Assembly (NCBI GenBank): GCA_038363925.1 | Contig: JAQQWL010000002.1 | Span: 248,001 to 312,000 of the forward strand | Origin: Apiospora phragmitis | Taxonomy: Eukaryota; Ascomycota; Sordariomycetes; Amphisphaeriales; Apiosporaceae | Reading direction: 5' to 3' | Length of the DNA stretch: 64,000 nucleotides | Part shown: one piece after another, positions 9,439 through 20,414 of the stretch | How positions within the stretch are numbered: position 1 is the stretch's first letter | Layout: each line of letters starts with the position of its first letter | Program-made: the position numbers and the translations under genes | The notes under the pieces: generated by a model | The model's database searches: none | What the model was told of the DNA's origin: nothing | What the model saw: only the letters and a program-made list of their open reading frames with translations

Positions 9439-11602
9439 CGAGGAGGAAAGATCTAATTGCCTGGTAGTCTAGCTGATGCCGAGATGTGGAGTCAATAGTT
9501 CAACTTTCAAGCGTCTATTCTCAGCTTTCATGCAGCTAGCAGTAGCGCACACATCAGGGAATGCTCTGATTGGTTACACGATAAGGGGATAGCTAAGACG
9601 CTTGCCTTCTTGCGCTGGTTCGCCGGGGATCGACCCGACCGGCGTCAAGGTCCGTCTTGGCGTGCGGCGGCGGCGGCGCCGGCGCTGCTCGCGCCATCAG
9701 GCGGGGACCGAGCTGTACATCATAATAATACTGCTCGCACTACTGCCTCCTTTGCTTCGCTGGTCTTGGGAACCCACTGACTCTGGACTTTGGACTTCGG
9801 CTGCAGCCGCGCCATGAGCTGGGGATGACGACGAGGTGGCCGGGCGCTTCTCCGGAACGAACCGTTCTATCCGAATCCGATCGACTCTCGGCGTTAGTAT
9901 TACTCTTTTTGGGATAATCGAGATGTCTCAGGAGGGAACATGGGCAACTCCTCGAATAAACGGTGAGTCCATTCCTCTTGAGACACTGGGATAATGAGGA
10001 ATAAACACTGGAAGAAGAAGGAATAAACCCCAAAAGTCGCTTACCGGGGAGGGCGGACGATGACGACAATGAACTTTGGCAGCACTTTCCGGTTGGCGTT
10101 CTTAGAAGCGAGCTCTCACTTCCTCATCCACCACAACGACAAGGTCGATAATCGGCCACGGGATTTGCCGAGGAGGCTGATGGAAAGAATCGAACTACTT
10201 TGTTGCGGCCAGGGAGTAACGGATATTTGCGCTGGCTCCTGCAGATCAAGAACCATGAGTAGCTGGAGTTGCATTGACATCGGTTGCCCGGTGAGCTGGA
10301 AAGGGGGGGGCAACATGACAATTTGAGCTGTAGGTTGTAAGGCCTAATAAAAGTCGATTTTTTCACCGAACCGGGAACTCACTCGCTTGGTCAATAGGCT
10401 GGCCTGTCCGCGTGGGCCGAGTGGGTGAGTCGAAGGTGAGGATGAAAACCCGGTCCGGGTGAAGGGGGACGCCCCTCCCCGGACACCGTGCCCCGGGCAC
10501 AGGGGTTTTCGTAGGCCCAGGTTGACGGTTCGAGCCCCACCCGGGGCGGCTCGACGACTTCCTGGGCTGAGCTTTTTGGTGTTTTCTTTCCTTCTTTTTT
10601 TCCCTCATGTCTTTCTGGGAAAGTGGGCGGAAAGCACTACTTACACAGTTCAATACATTTCTTTCAGCCCCAAGCCCAGACTGTCAACCTTTGGGATGCT
10701 TCCAACTTGTGGTTATCTAGTAGGTATCTACCTAGTCACTCATCCAGGGGTTCTTTGGAAGTATGAAGGCAAGCGCCCCTCCATACTCGAAGCAGTCAAA
10801 TGCAGGAACTTGAGATTGAGAAACCAGCCCTTACAGTCTATGGGTGTTTTGCTGGTGCTAAAGTCAAAGAGTGCCTTGCCTTTAGCCGATTTCTTGTTAA
10901 AACCCGGGCAACGAATGAGATATGGTTTGCATTACTCCCGCGTATCAGATTCCCAGTCCCGTACAGCAGACGCTGATCGTTTTATACAAAATAGTCGGGC
11001 GTTGCAGTATTAGGCTGAGCTAAAATATAAGCACGTCAGACCGGAATGGCTGCGCGTGCTGGTGTTCGATTTGCCGAATGGGGACGAGAAAGGGGCCGAT
11101 CGTTTGGAGCAATCACACAACCGTGAAAGGCGACCAGGCTGGGCTAGCCGGGGTAGTAGCTGAGTGTGTAGCCCCGAAGCAATCTTTGATTTTTGAGGTT
11201 ACTCTACATATTCTAATTGGGGTGGTGTAGCATCGCGCAGTTGGGGTCAGTTGTTGTCTTACCTGCTGTGAATTATTACCACCCTCCATGTACGCATATT
11301 TCACCACTTTCCTTCTCATCACACAACGAACGCCAGCAATTTGCGAAGCAAGGTTGCTTAACTAGGGTAAATACATATATAAGTAAACATCTACCCACCT
11401 GGCATGAGTAGGATGTAGCCGTGACGACCCAGAGTGATTCCTAGCGGAGTTTGTATGATTATAACCCTCAGCACTGGGTTTCTTTTTGAGACATAATATA
11501 TTGTGCGTACCCCCGTTCTTTGATCAAGGCGTGAAGGCTCATTGCCCAGTCCAAAGTTACCCTCTTCATATAAGACCATCATAGGTTTCAGTGTTCGAGA
11601 AG
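9439..11602. other. 2.1-kb intergenic region
   Basis: It lies between the divergent HET (-) and rhodopsin-like (+) genes. Frames present are short and low in complexity, and I accept none as genes. It contains the Pol III-like unit at 10413-10601, a homopolymer-rich stretch near 10305, and the rhodopsin-like gene's upstream region. Confidence 0.4.
10413..10601 (+). repeat. tRNA-like Pol III unit, possible SINE or tRNA relic
   Basis: An A-box-like TGGGCCGAGTGGG (10413-10425) resembles the D-arm of tRNA-Leu/Ser, which carry TGGCCGAGTGG. About 100 bp downstream is a B-box GGTTCGAGCCC (10527-10537) set in a degraded T-arm. T runs at 10573-10577 and 10590-10601 could terminate Pol III. No cloverleaf closes: the acceptor arms do not pair at a tRNA-like distance, and the strongest pairing (GCCCCGG with CCGGGGC) encloses too little sequence. 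A decayed tRNA gene or a tRNA-derived SINE head fits best. Confidence 0.3.
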
Positions 11603-12808
11603 ATGAACAGTTACGGACGAGCCATCCTCATCACCAGCATCCTCTTCTCTATACTGGCTCTTCTCCTTACGGGCGCATGGATATGGGCCCGGCGCATCAC
11701 CCGGTCCCGCCTGCGCCTTAATGATTACATCATCATAGCAAACTCGGTAAGCGTACCTGAGGCGCAGGGGTTAACGTGATCAGCTTGCTGAACTATTCTG
11801 CTCTTCTTTTCAACATGATCAGATCATCACGTTCGCGCTCTGCGTAGCGACCGAGTGGGCGGCCATGAACGCGAGCATCGAGGTGCCGAAAAACGGTTCG
11901 GCGGCGAGCGCGCAAGTCGTGTCGTCCCGCAAGTTCATGTGGTCGTTCGAGATCGTCGCGACGTTCGTCATCGGCACCGTCAAGCTCGGCGTCCTGCTCT
12001 TCTATCAGCAGGTCTTCGCGACCCAGCCGCGCTTCAACGTCGCGGCCACCGTCCTGCTCGGCCTCTGCGGCGCCTGGACCGTCGTCTTCGTGCTGCTCAT
12101 CGTCTTCAAGCGCGCCCCCATCAGCAACGAGTGGAACTTGCCCGCCGATTCGCCGTACCGCTGGAACGGGGGAGCCATGTGAACTTGTATGAGCGCGAGT
12201 GACATCTTGCTGGATCTCGCCATTCTCACGCTGCCCTTCCCCGTGCTCTCGTCGCTCCAGCTGAGCCGGAAGCGGAAGATACAAGTCGGCGCCATCTTCT
12301 GCCTTGGTGCCTTGTAAGTCTGCCCCCTATCTCCGTTATCAATCGCTACTGCCTGATATTGTAGTATTACTAACCTCAGCTCTTCTTACAAGTGTCGCGT
12401 TCGGCTCGGCCGTGCGCCTGGTGTGTTTTATAAGGGTGGAACCCATCTACAGGCTCATCGACGGGGATCCCTCTTACAACTACTCCGACTCCGTCACCAA
12501 CGTGATTGTCTGGTCTATCCTCGAAGCATGCTTCTCCATCATCGTAGCCGATCTTCCGTATGTATCCCTCGGAGACCCGTTTCGGGTTCGGTTCCGGACA
12601 TCTAGCTGACCATCCGGCATACAGTCTGCTCGCGCCCCTTTTCAAGAAAGGCCAGGGGCTCCGCAGCATAGTGCATTACTTCTCAAGGCACTCTTATGAG
12701 AATGTCTCTGATGAGAAAGGCTCCCCGGACCTGCAGCTTGAGAATCTTCATACTGTCCCGCCAATTCATATGTACGACCACGGCCTTGCTCGGTTCGAGA
12801 GTGTCTGA
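11603..12808 (+). CDS. Rhodopsin-like (Pth11-type) integral membrane protein with internal TGA
   Basis: Four exons with matching phases (11603-11746, 11823-12313, 12393-12557, 12625-12808) total 328 codons. By eye it has six or seven membrane segments: an N-terminal ILITSILFSILALLLTGAWIW followed by RLNDYIIIANS, then KLGVLLFYQQVF, a VLLGLCGAW segment, SDILLDLAILTLPFPV, and a last segment ILEACFSIIVADLP. This order matches the fungal rhodopsin-like membrane domain found in Pth11-type receptors and many orphan membrane proteins. An in-frame TGA at 12180-12182 interrupts the protein just before the SDILLDLAILTLP segment, although downstream exons keep phase exactly. Overlapping frames there suggest a small deletion as well, because the usual Cys-bearing loop is missing. 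It is either a recent pseudogene or a local sequence error. The ligand is unknown and no CFEM domain is present. Confidence 0.7.
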
Positions 12809-13616
12809 ACTCTATGCAAGGAGAGGTTCAAGGACCAGCATACATCTGGTCATCGAAAGCGAGACAACATATCAAAATTGAGAGCAAATGGGAATGGACA
12901 ACCTATGCCGTAACATCTGATGGAATGGTATGCGATCCGGGCTCTCACCGCGACGGAGATATCGGGAGATATATAATGCCATGGAATTGGCAAGATTTAT
13001 AATTGATCAATACCAGTCGTTATTAGATATTCCACTACATAAGCTGTGTCAAGTTCGTGGCTCACAACAGGCATTTCAAATGCGGTTATCTCCTCCCTGA
13101 TCATCCAACCTCCAGCTCGATGACGGGGTGGAGATTAAGTAAACGGGAATTATTCCCACTTACTCTGCATTATCATTAATTATACCATCATGTGTGCCTA
13201 ATCATTTGCTATGAAGCCGACGAGCGGTGTATTCGTCAATGGGTTTTGTTCAGCCGGGGATTGATCCGATCACCTTACCGCCATGTCCCGCATCTTCGGG
13301 GTGATCATTCACTCTTGTCTCAAAGTAAAACCGGTGCAGGCATCACCTTCCAGAGTTACGGCATCTGGGTTAGATAGGACAGCAATCGTCATCAAAGAAC
13401 GTTGTATCGTATATCCACTTCCTTGCTTACGCAGCGGGCGTCGCGTAAACCCCGCGCTACACCACAAGAGGCAGGTTGTTTCGGAGTTCGAGGTCGGAAT
13501 AAGGCGGCCGTTGACGCGCCACTTTAGGCTGGCCCAACGGTTGGCGATTGATAAAGTCAAGAGGCTCTTTCGTCGCGATGCCTCACACTTGATGCATCCA
13601 TCTAGCACACAACACC
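12809..13616. other. Intergenic region
   Basis: It holds the 3' flank of the rhodopsin-like gene and the promoter of the carboxypeptidase. A 145-codon plus-strand frame (13283-13720) and its antisense overlap the carboxypeptidase first exon in a different frame, and I treat them as chance frames. Confidence 0.4.
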
Positions 13617-15923
13617 ATGAGGACACAGCAACTCGTTTTCGGCGGCCTGCTCGGTCTCGCCAGCGCCCAGTTTCCACCCAAGCGGGAGGGGGTGAAATGG
13701 CTGAAGTCCAGGTTCCATGAGAAAGTGACGATTTCATACAAAGAGGTACGTGCGAGACTCATTGACTTCCTTGGTGACACCCTCACTGATTGAAATTTGA
13801 CCCCGCAGCCTGAGATATGCGAAACTACGCCGGGCGTCAAGTCGTACTCCGGCTATGTTCATCTGCCTCCCGGGCTGCTTGACGATGGCAGTGGCGAGGC
13901 CCAAAACTACCCCATCAACACGTAAGCCCACTCTCAACCCCGTCGTCGTCTTGTATGTGGGACTTACTACGAACATGTAGGTTCTTCTGGTTCTTCGAGG
14001 CCCGCAGTGATCCTGCCAATTCGCCATTGGCCATTTGGCTGAACGGTGGCCCAGGAGGGTCATCCATGATGGGACTCCTCGAAGGTAAGGTACTTCAGGG
14101 AAACCAATGGAGGCAACAAAATGACCGTAGCCGGCTGTCTGACTTCATCTCCTCTGTAGAGAACGGACCATGCCGGATCGCGAACGACTCCAAGACGACG
14201 TACCTGAACCCCTGGAGCTGGAACAACGAAGTCAACATGCTCTACCTGGACCAGCCCAACCAGGTGGGCTTCTCGTACGACGTCCCGACAAACGGCACCT
14301 GGGAGCTGGACGACGAGGGGGGCTTCTTCGTGGTGCCGGCCAACTTCACCGACGACGGGCCGCTGCCCGAGACGAACCTGACCAGCCACTACGGCACCTT
14401 TGCCAGCCAGGACCTCGCCCAGACGGCAAACAGTACGGCCCATGCGGCCCATGCCCTGTGGCACTTCGCCCAGACTTGGTTCTTCGAGTTCCCCCACTAC
14501 AAGCCGGCCGATGGCCGCGTCAGTCTGTGGACGGAGAGCTATGGCGGACACTATGGGCCGGGGATCATGAAGTAAGTGAGGCGCACATGATGCTATGCCC
14601 AATCGAAGATGACCACCGCAAATCTGACAGTACTCTGTCACCAGTTTCTTCCAGCAGCAGAACGAGAAGATTGCCAACGGAAGTTCGGAGGAGCAGGGGG
14701 CTCACTATATTCACTTGGACACACTTGGGATCATCAATGGCTTGCTAGACATGGCCGTGCAAGGAGAATCGAACATCCAGTTCGCATACAACAATGTGAG
14801 AGCATAATACCGCGCCGGAGCCCATAACACGACAGCTTGCTAACCGCGCCTGGCTCCTCAGACGTACGGCATCGAGGCCTTCAACCAGAGCATCTATGAC
14901 GAGCTCATGCACATCTGGACCAAGCCCGACGGCTGCCAGCAACGGGTATCCGACTGCCAAGCCGCCCTGAAGAAGAAGAAGAAGAAGCGCGACGACCCGG
15001 CCACAGAAGAAGAAGCCTGCCGCGGCGTCGAGGACGACTGCTGGGTCCGCACGATCCGGCGCTACTACGCCGAGGACCGCGGCTTCTACGACATCGCGCA
15101 CCCCCTGCGCGACCCCTTCCCGCCGCCGCACCTGTACGGCTACCTCGCGTCGGCGCCCGTGCTGGCGGCGCTGGGCGTGCCCGTCAACTACTCGGAGCAC
15201 TCGGCCGCGGTGTCCAGCGACTTCTCGCGCACGTACGACATGCTGCGCGGCGGCTTTCTCGAGGCGGCGGGCGCACTGCTCGATGCGGGCGTCAAGGTCC
15301 ATATGGTCTACGGCGACCGCGACTACGCGTGCAACTGGGTCGGCGGGGAGCGGGCTAGCCTCGCGGTGCCGCACAGGCGGGCCGCCGAGTTCGCGGGGGC
15401 GGGGTACGAGGCCATGCTAGCCGCGTCTCCGGATTACGTGCCGGCCTCGCATCTGTCCCTGGGGAGGGACAAGGACGAGAAAGAGCAGGTCGTCGCGGGC
15501 ATGACGCGGCAGGTGGGCCACTTCAGTTTTACGCGCGTGTTCCAGGCCGGGCACGAGGTGCCGAGCTATCAGCCGGCGGCGGCGTACGCCGTCTTCCTGC
15601 GGGCCATGTTCGACCGCGATATCGCGACGGGGCGGCGGCGCGTCACGGACGACCTGGTCACCGAGGGGCCCGCCGACACGTGGCATATTAAGAATGTGGC
15701 ACCGGCGTGGCCGGTGCCGCGGTGCTATATCCTGAAGCCGGCGACGTGCACGACCGAGGTGTGGGACAAGGTCAAGAAGGGGCAGGTCGTGGTGAAGGAT
15801 TACTACGTGGTTGACATTCTCGATGATAACGACGATGAGAAAGAGGGAGAGGAAGAAGAAAGTGGATTGGGGTTCCCGGTGGATGAAAGAGAAGAGAGTC
15901 AGGAAGTTATGGGTGAGCTCTGA
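13617..15923 (+). CDS. Secreted serine carboxypeptidase, peptidase family S10
   Basis: Six exons (13617-13745, 13809-13921, 13981-14084, 14160-14571, 14645-14795, 14862-15923) in consistent phase give 656 aa. An N-terminal signal peptide ([18 protein letters not shown]) directs it to the secretory pathway. The family signature [15 protein letters not shown] is followed by ENGPC. The catalytic triad can be read: Ser about 242 in [10 protein letters not shown], Asp about 457 in GDRDYACNW, and His about 534 in [12 protein letters not shown]. It should release C-terminal amino acids from peptides in the vacuole or outside the cell. Several N-x-S/T sites fit glycosylation. Unusual features are a six-Lys run at about residues 340-345 coded by an AAG repeat, and an acidic C-terminal tail (about the last 35 residues, rich in Glu/Asp). 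No frame defects are seen. Intron 4 is followed by a CAGTTTC acceptor chosen by phase. Confidence 0.92.
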
Positions 15924-16695
15924 GGTAATGTCGCAACAACTAGCCACCTATGATGTCTGGTTCATGCAAGGTCCGAGTCAATTCGATTTTGCTGCTTAAC
16001 TCCCAAGGTCTACTCACTCACTCTGGTTGAAGGACAATTCGAAAGCTGAACATGTTGGATCAGGAGAAGACGTAAACGGCAGAATGAACCAGGACTTGCA
16101 TCTTCAAATTGCAGTGAAATCCTCAAGCTGAATAGGGACAAGACGGGACCTGTATGACTTCACCGCAAATGTTTCATGGCCAAGCAACCAAGGGAACCTT
16201 AATTAAGGGATAAGGGCCCTGCAGCTACCTACTCTAGCTCTAGCTCAGCCCATGGATGTGCTGATGTGGTAAGCAATGCAGTCCCTACATAGTAAAATGG
16301 CCCCCGACATCGCCGCTGCACAGCTTACCAACCACATCAGGACTGGAAGATGGTTTGCCGAGTCATCAGATTTGTACCGCATCTGGACATGCAATGTGCG
16401 ATGCATCCAGCCATCCAACAGTCTGTCTAGCGGCAATGAACTCAATTGACCACTCAGGAATGCGTACCCGGGGATTGGAGGCCGGCTAAAGTTGCCAGGG
16501 ATCCCGTTGTATGGTCTGCCAGCTAATGATGCTGATCGCCTCGTTCCGAATCGCGGGGCACAATGACTACGTCGAACATTGCAAAAAATTAATCGGCCAT
16601 CCCACTTTAATTGTCGCCGCCGCGCCCCGCCTCGCTTTCGCATCCCACCATAAAGAAAGACAAGCGACATCTTGCCTGGGCCACTACTTACTTCG
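15924..16695. other. Intergenic region upstream of tryptophan synthase
   Basis: A 157-codon minus-strand frame at 16245-16718 has no recognisable composition or motif and overlaps the trp promoter, so I do not accept it. A PacI-type palindrome TTAATTAA lies near 16199. Nothing else is evident. Confidence 0.4.
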
Positions 16696-16702
16696 TGACT
16701 CA
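16696..16702 (+). promoter_or_regulatory. Gcn4/CPC1 site (cross-pathway control)
   Basis: A perfect TGACTCA lies 187 bp upstream of the tryptophan synthase ATG. This is the binding site of the bZIP activator CPC-1 (Neurospora) / Gcn4 / CpcA, which raises amino-acid biosynthetic genes under amino-acid starvation. Position and target pathway agree, so regulation by cross-pathway control is a strong inference. Confidence 0.7.
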
Positions 16703-16882
16703 ACAACAATTTATACATTCATTTCCAAAAGCAAGGTAAATTGGCTCCGCTCCAACTCGATATACCATCTATAAGAGACGCATCAGAACCTCTTGTCCAA
16801 CAACGATTGCAAGCAAGCCGCCATCCCACTTTCCACACCAGCCATCGCGGGGCAGTTCAACCGAAGAGTCACCACCGACATC

Positions 16883-19274
16883 ATGGCCGATCACCTCAAG
16901 CAGACATTCCAGCGCTGCAAGGCCCAGAACCGTGTATGTTGTGGCCTTCTCCTCTCCGCAGTCACCAACGCCAATGGCTTCGATTTGGACTTCTTCAATT
17001 GCTACGACACGCCCAGCTGACCTTTTGCGTGGTAGGCCGCCCTGGTGACCTATGTCACGGCAGGATATCCCACTCCCGAGGCCATGCCCGACGTCATGTT
17101 GGGCATGCAAAAGGTGGTGCTGGTATGTCTTTTTTCATGAAGTTTTCCTTCTGTATGCAAGTCTTCGCCTCGTGCACTGACACGCCCGCTCATCTCCAGA
17201 CGTCATCGAACTCGGCATCCCCTTCACAGACCCCATCGCCGACGGCCCCACCATCCAGACCTCCAACACAGTCGCCCTCCAGCACGGCGTCACCATCGGC
17301 TCCACCCTCGAGATGGTCCGCGACGCCCGGAAGCGCGGCCTGACCACGCCCGTGCTGCTGATGGGCTACTACAACCCGCTGCTGGCCTACGGCGAGGAGG
17401 GCCTGCTGCGCGACTGCAAGGCCGCCGGTGTCAACGGCTTCATCATCTGCGACCTGCCGCCGAGGAGGCCGTCTCGTTCCGCAAGTTCTGCAGCGGCGGC
17501 GGCCTCTCCTACGTGCCCCTCATCGCGCCCTCCACCACCGACACCCGCATGCGCATCCTATGCTCGCTCGCCGACAGCTTCATCTACGTCGTCTCGCGCC
17601 AGGGCGTCACGGGCGCCCTCGGCACCCTCAACGCCAACCTGCCCAAACTGCTCGAGCGCGTCAAGAAGTACAGCGGCAACAAGCCCGCCGCCGTCGGTTT
17701 CGGCGTCTCGACCCGCGAGCACTTCCAGAGCGTCGCCGCCATCGCCGACGGCGTCGTCATCGGCTCCCAGATCGTCACCACCCTGATGAAGGCCGAGGAG
17801 GGCCAGGGCCCCAAGGCCGTCGAGGAGTACTGCTCGTACGTGAGCGGCCGCACCGGCGATCCCCAGACGGGGCTGACCCGCGAGGTCGGCATGGTCGAGG
17901 CCATGTCCGTCGCCAAAGAGCCCAGCGGCGAGAACGTGACGGTGAGCGGCGTCATCACTGAGAACGACGACACGGACCTGATGGCGGAGCTGGCGGCCAT
18001 GCATGGCAAGATCCCCGACCGCTTCGGCGAGTTCGGTGGCCAGTTCGTGCCCGAGTCCCTGATGGACTGCCTGCAGCAGCTCGAGGAGGGCTTCAACCAG
18101 ATCAAGGACAACCCGAGTTCTGGGAGGAGTTCCGGTCATACTACCCCTGGATAGGTCGGCCGGGCCACCTGCAACTGGCGGAACGGTTGACCGAGCATGC
18201 GGGCGGTGCCAACATCTGGTTGAAGCGTGAGGATCTGAACCACACTGGATCCCACAAGATCAACAATGCGCTGGGCCAGATTCTGCTGGCGAGGCGGTTA
18301 GGCAAGACCAAGATCATTGCCGAGACGGGTGCGGGACAACACGGTGTCGCGACTGCCACGGTCTGCGCCAAGTTCGGCATGGAGTGTACCGTCTACATGG
18401 GTGCTGTACGTTGTCACCGTCTCTTTTCTGCGACAAGCTATACATATGTACATATACTGACCCCTTCTGTAGGAGGATGTTCGCCGCCAAGCCCTGAACG
18501 TGTTCCGCATGCGCCTCCTGGGCGCCAAGGTCATCGCCGTCGAAGCCGGCTGCAAGACGCTCCGTGACGCCGTCAACGAAGCGATGCGATCCTGGGTCGT
18601 GCACCTGGATGACACCCACTACATCATTGGCTCCGCCATCGGTCCCCACCCGTTCCCGACCATTGTGCGCACCTTCCAGTCCGTCATCGGCGACGAGACC
18701 AAGAAGCAGATGCAGGAGAAGCGCGGCAAGCTGCCCGACGCCGTCGTCGCCTGCGTCGGCGGCGGCTCCAACGCGGCCGGCATGTTCTACCCCTTCAGCA
18801 GGGACCCGAGCGTCAAGCTGCTGGGCGTCGAGGCGGGCGGCGACGGCATCGACACGCCACGGCACTCGGCGACTCTGTCGGCCGGCACCAAAGGCGTGCT
18901 GCACGGCGTGCGCACGTACGTGCTGCAGAACAGCCACGGCCAGATCCAGGACACGCATTCGGTCTCGGCCGGTTTGGACTACCCCGGTGTGGGCCCGGAG
19001 CTGTCGAGCTGGAAAGATTCGGATCGGGCCCAGTACGTCGTGGCGACGGACTCGCAGGCGTTCGAGGCGTTCCGGATCATCAGCCAGCTCGAGGGCATCA
19101 TCCCGGCCCTGAGAGCGCGCACGGCGTCTGGGGGCGCTGGAGCTGGCCAAGACCATGCCCAAGGACTCGGACGTGGTGATTTGTCTGAGTGGGCGCGGGG
19201 ACAAGGACGTGCAGAGCGTGGCGGATGAGTTGCCTACTATTGGGCCCAAGATCGGCTGGGACTTGCGGTTCTAG
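16883..19274 (+). CDS. trp-3: Bifunctional tryptophan synthase (TrpA-TrpB fusion), frame broken five times
   Basis: It performs the last two steps of tryptophan synthesis: the alpha part cleaves indole-3-glycerol phosphate and the beta part joins indole to serine with PLP. Exons are 16883-16933, 17036-17122, 17200-18405 and 18473-19274. The start is [17 protein letters not shown]. Alpha motifs include [16 protein letters not shown] (both catalytic acidic residues) and [12 protein letters not shown] linker leads to beta motifs [27 protein letters not shown] (PLP lysine), [15 protein letters not shown] and the phosphate-binding [10 protein letters not shown]. The end is KIGWDLRF. Restored length is about 716 aa, close to fungal TRP5/trp-3. 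One base is missing at each of five places: about 17113, 17461, 18113, 19111 and 19131, all at G/C runs or xGGAG contexts. The sequence between them is normal in codon use and conserved, and introns are intact. An essential single-copy gene with such lesions suggests assembly error; true loss would mean tryptophan auxotrophy. Confidence 0.93.
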
Positions 19275-19637
19275 ATAGGGGCATTTTCGTGGGGGTCAAA
19301 AGAAACCAAACACACACGGAGAAAAAGAGAATAGAGAAAAGAAAAACACCATAGAAGCGTAGATGAAAGCATTGGTCCTGACATTCGAATAGCATCTGGG
19401 AGTTTGAGATCCCCTATGGTTTTCAGGAGACATCATATCACGAGATACCGATTTGTACAAGAGTAAAAATATAGTAGTACAATGTTGCCATATCTTGCTT
19501 GCCACCCTATCTGTCCCTTTTAGTCTTTGGTCTAGTGTTCACACTTCGTACATGTTCCATCCCAACTGTGTATGTATGGTCTGAGAGTTTCTTCTTTTTT
19601 GCGTGATGGGTGCCAAAAGCAAAAGGACCACTTGACT
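19275..19637. other. Convergent 3' flanks
   Basis: It lies between the tails of tryptophan synthase (+) and bL28m (-). It is A-rich just after the trp stop. No coding frame is supported. Confidence 0.5.
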
Positions 19638-20414
19638 CTATGCCGTATTCGTCGTCTGGGACGATGCACTCGGGTCGGCGGGCTCCGTGGCCGCCACCCT
19701 GACCTCCTCGACCAGGATCTCGCCTGCCTCGGTCTCCTCGCCCAGCACGAACTCCTCCTCCTGCGCCAGCATGCGGTCCGTCTCGCCCATCAGCTCGACG
19801 CTGGGCACGGCCATGCCCCCGCCCTCCTGCTGCTCCGCGACCAACAAATCGTGCGCCTTGGGCGGCAGCCCCATGACCTCGCGCTCGCGCGCCCAGCGCT
19901 CCTGCACGGGGGCCGACTGCATGACCTTCCAGCGCAGGCGCCAGCCCGCGGGGCCGAGCTCCTTGAGGCGGCGAGCCTTGGCGCCGAGCAGGTAGTTGTC
20001 GATGCCGCCGAGCTTGTCGATGGTCCTCAGGACGTGGGTCGTCAGGCGCGTCCGGATGAACATATGGAGGGAGGGCGACCAGAGCCGCTTCGTGTGGCGG
20101 TTGGGCTTCCAGTGCGTGGCTTCCTTGCGGTGGTACTTGGCGGCCACGGTGTTGCCGAAGCGGATTTTGGAGGTGCCGTATAGGCCGACGTTGCGTTGCT
20201 TGTAGGTGCGGAAGGGGCCGTAGGGGTAGTCGGGGATTTGGTCTTTGGGGACGGTGAGGTGGGTGGGGGTTTGGCGGTGGAGGGGGGTCGTGGTGGTGAA
20301 GGTGCGTCGTTGGGAGGATGCGGCGGCGGCGGCAGCACTTGTGGTTGTGGGTGTGATGGTTGGTGATGCTGCTGCGAAGAGGCAGCGCGACGTTATGGGG
20401 CGTAGGGAGGCCAT
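19638..20414 (-). CDS. MRPL24: Mitochondrial large-subunit ribosomal protein bL28m
   Basis: A single exon encodes 258 aa. The N-terminus (MASLRPITSRCLFAAASPTI, then Ala/Thr-rich and RRTFTT) is a typical basic, hydroxylated mitochondrial targeting sequence. The bL28 core covers about residues 65-145: YGTSKIRFGNTVAAKYHRKE, WKPNRHTKRLWSPSL and MFIRTRLTTHVLRTIDKLGG. The R-x-GN / W-x-PN pattern is the bacterial L28 signature. The C-terminal 110 residues are a fungal mitochondrial extension ending in an acidic, Ala-rich tail. Yeast names this protein MRPL24. It is part of the mitoribosomal large subunit. The frame is intact, unlike the neighbours on both sides. It diverges from the gene at 20866, and the 0.45 kb between them must serve both promoters. 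Confidence 0.88.
   Translation of the reverse strand: MASLRPITSRCLFAAASPTITPTTTSAAAAAASSQRRTFTTTTPLHRQTPTHLTVPKDQIPDYPYGPFRTYKQRNVGLYGTSKIRFGNTVAAKYHRKEATHWKPNRHTKRLWSPSLHMFIRTRLTTHVLRTIDKLGGIDNYLLGAKARRLKELGPAGWRLRWKVMQSAPVQERWAREREVMGLPPKAHDLLVAEQQEGGGMAVPSVELMGETDRMLAQEEEFVLGEETEAGEILVEEVRVAATEPADPSASSQTTNTA

Noticed and set aside
10490..10550. Functional tRNA gene at the B-box
   Set aside because: The only acceptor-like pairing encloses about 44 nt, too short for a cloverleaf, and the T-arm stem is mismatched.
14745..15374. 209-codon minus-strand frame
   Set aside because: Antisense to exon 6 of the carboxypeptidase.
16245..16718. 157-codon minus-strand frame
   Set aside because: It covers the trp promoter and Gcn4 site, has no domain and no conserved-looking composition.
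17558..18139. 193-codon minus-strand frame in the trp gene
   Set aside because: Antisense to the alpha part and linker; no independent support.
18314..19249. 311-codon minus-strand frame
   Set aside because: It is antisense to the conserved beta part of tryptophan synthase and is low in complexity; a GC-rich shadow frame.
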